This document shows positions 5,748 through 6,549 of a DNA stretch of 6,549 nucleotides, piece after piece (position 1 is the stretch's first letter; each line of letters opens with the position of its first letter). The notes under the pieces are model-generated. The model did not search any database and was not told the origin of the DNA. It saw only the letters and a list, made by a program, of their open reading frames with translations. The stretch lies in NCBI GenBank assembly GCA_012026855.1, contig VEOV01000027.1:1-6549 (forward strand), written 5' to 3'. This DNA comes from Geobacter sp. Its GTDB lineage: Bacteria; Desulfobacterota; Desulfuromonadia; Geobacterales; DSM-12255. The position numbers were made by a program, and so were the translations under genes.

Positions 5748-6549
5748 ATGACTCACCTCGATTACGCACTGATCCACGAAGCAGCCTACCGTCTTAAAAA
5801 ACGGATCAGGCAGACTGAACTGATTTACTCCCACCACTTCAGTGAGCGGCTTGGCATCCCCCTCTGGTTCAAATGCGAAAACCTGCAGCGTACCGGCGCC
5901 TTCAAGATTCGCGGCGCCATGAACTTCCTGACATCCCTGCCGAAGGACTCCTTCAAGAACGGCGTCATCACTGCCTCGGCCGGAAATCATGCCCAGGGAG
6001 TGGCATTCTCTGCCGACCTGCTGGGGGTCAAGGCCACGGTCTACATGCCGGAGAGCACTCCGCCACAGAAGGTATTTGCCACCCGCGACTATGGCGCCGA
6101 AGTTGTGCTTTCCGGAAAAAACTTTGACGAGGCCTATGCGGCGGCGGTAGAAGCCGGCAGAGAGAGCGGTGCGCTCTTTGTGCACCCCTTTGATGATTAT
6201 CTGGTTATGGCCGGCCAGGGGACCATCGGCCTGGAGATCCTTGAGCAGATGCCCGATCTGGCCAACATCCTGGTGCCCATCGGCGGCGGCGGGCTGATCG
6301 CCGGTGTGGCGGCTGCCATCAAGGAGACCCACCCCCATGTGAGAATCATCGGCGTGGAGGCCAAAGCAGCACCATCGATGCACAACGCCATCGCCAAAGG
6401 GAAGATTGTGGAGACCCCTCTCACCGTCAGCCTGGCCGACGGCATTGCCGTCAAAAGGGTCGGCGCCAAAACCTTTCCCATAGTGCGTGATCTGGTCGAT
6501 GAAATTGTGCTGTTGGAAGAAGAGGAGATTGCCCACGCCATCGTCGCAC
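5748..6549 (+). CDS. ilvA: Threonine dehydratase (threonine ammonia-lyase), PLP-dependent; 3' end outside window
   Basis: This cytoplasmic fold-type II PLP enzyme deaminates L-threonine to 2-oxobutyrate and ammonia, the entry to isoleucine synthesis. The first 267 residues are present. They show the PLP lysine Lys53 in the motif RTGAFKIRGA, the substrate loop SAGNHAQG at 77-84, the glycine-rich phosphate cup PIGGGGLIAG at 177-186 and LADGIAV at 229-235. The sequence resembles the TdcB/short IlvA type. Full-length proteins of this group are about 320-410 residues, so the C-terminus, including any regulatory ACT domain, is missing from view. Biosynthetic IlvA and catabolic TdcB therefore cannot be separated; the symbol is a best guess. 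TGA at 5742-5744 is in frame just upstream, so ATG 5748 is the earliest start and matches the family N-terminus. No good ribosome site precedes it. The frame is uninterrupted to the right edge. Confidence 0.9.
   Translation, partial: MTHLDYALIHEAAYRLKKRIRQTELIYSHHFSERLGIPLWFKCENLQRTGAFKIRGAMNFLTSLPKDSFKNGVITASAGNHAQGVAFSADLLGVKATVYMPESTPPQKVFATRDYGAEVVLSGKNFDEAYAAAVEAGRESGALFVHPFDDYLVMAGQGTIGLEILEQMPDLANILVPIGGGGLIAGVAAAIKETHPHVRIIGVEAKAAPSMHNAIAKGKIVETPLTVSLADGIAVKRVGAKTFPIVRDLVDEIVLLEEEEIAHAIVA

Noticed and set aside
5721..6536. Long open frame of 271 codons on the - strand opposite the threonine dehydratase
   Set aside because: The + strand encodes an unmistakable PLP enzyme with all motifs over the same bases. 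The minus-strand translation has no recognisable motif and is a typical shadow of GC-rich coding sequence.

Overview
The window looks like a piece of a Gram-negative, moderately GC-rich chromosome. Domain content and gene style fit the Desulfuromonadia/Geobacterales (Geobacter-like bacteria): dense two-component signalling genes, a MASE1-type membrane kinase, a small outer-membrane barrel protein and a short-form threonine dehydratase. The lineage is inferred from gene style only, not from a marker gene. Every gene supported here lies on the + strand. No mobile element, RNA gene or CRISPR array is visible.

Bases 1-4887 are a signalling cluster of four closely spaced genes. They are (1) the C-terminal catalytic part of a sensor histidine kinase cut by the left edge, (2) a 123-residue stand-alone receiver, (3) a 549-residue membrane histidine kinase with an N-terminal MASE1 sensor, and (4) a 680-residue soluble hybrid with the order receiver - PAS - histidine kinase - receiver. 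Gaps between them are 4, 36 and 76 bases, which suggests one transcription unit. The kinase cores of genes 1 and 3 are paralogs: they align without a gap at a constant offset of 2056 bases and are about 66% identical by hand count. Together the genes carry three kinase cores and three receivers but no DNA-binding, GGDEF/EAL, CheB or other output domain. The natural reading is a multistep phosphorelay or a signal-integration circuit whose output lies outside the window.

Bases 4888-4976 hold a good sigma70-type promoter (TTGACC, 17-base spacer, TAAACT), an 18-base A/T-only perfect palindrome and a strong Shine-Dalgarno. These lead into a 240-residue exported protein (4977-5699) that looks like an outer-membrane beta-barrel of unrecognised family.

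A perfect 13-bp GC-rich hairpin (5706-5737) without a T-tract separates this gene from the last one. That gene, a pyridoxal-phosphate threonine dehydratase (ilvA/tdcB type), starts at 5748 and runs off the right edge. It has no convincing Shine-Dalgarno, and an in-frame stop lies just upstream of its ATG.

Most of the window is recognisable bacterial signalling and metabolism. The points most worth a second look are the tandem kinase duplication with conserved partner-binding helices, the output-less relay, and the hairpin/leaderless-looking start of the threonine dehydratase.
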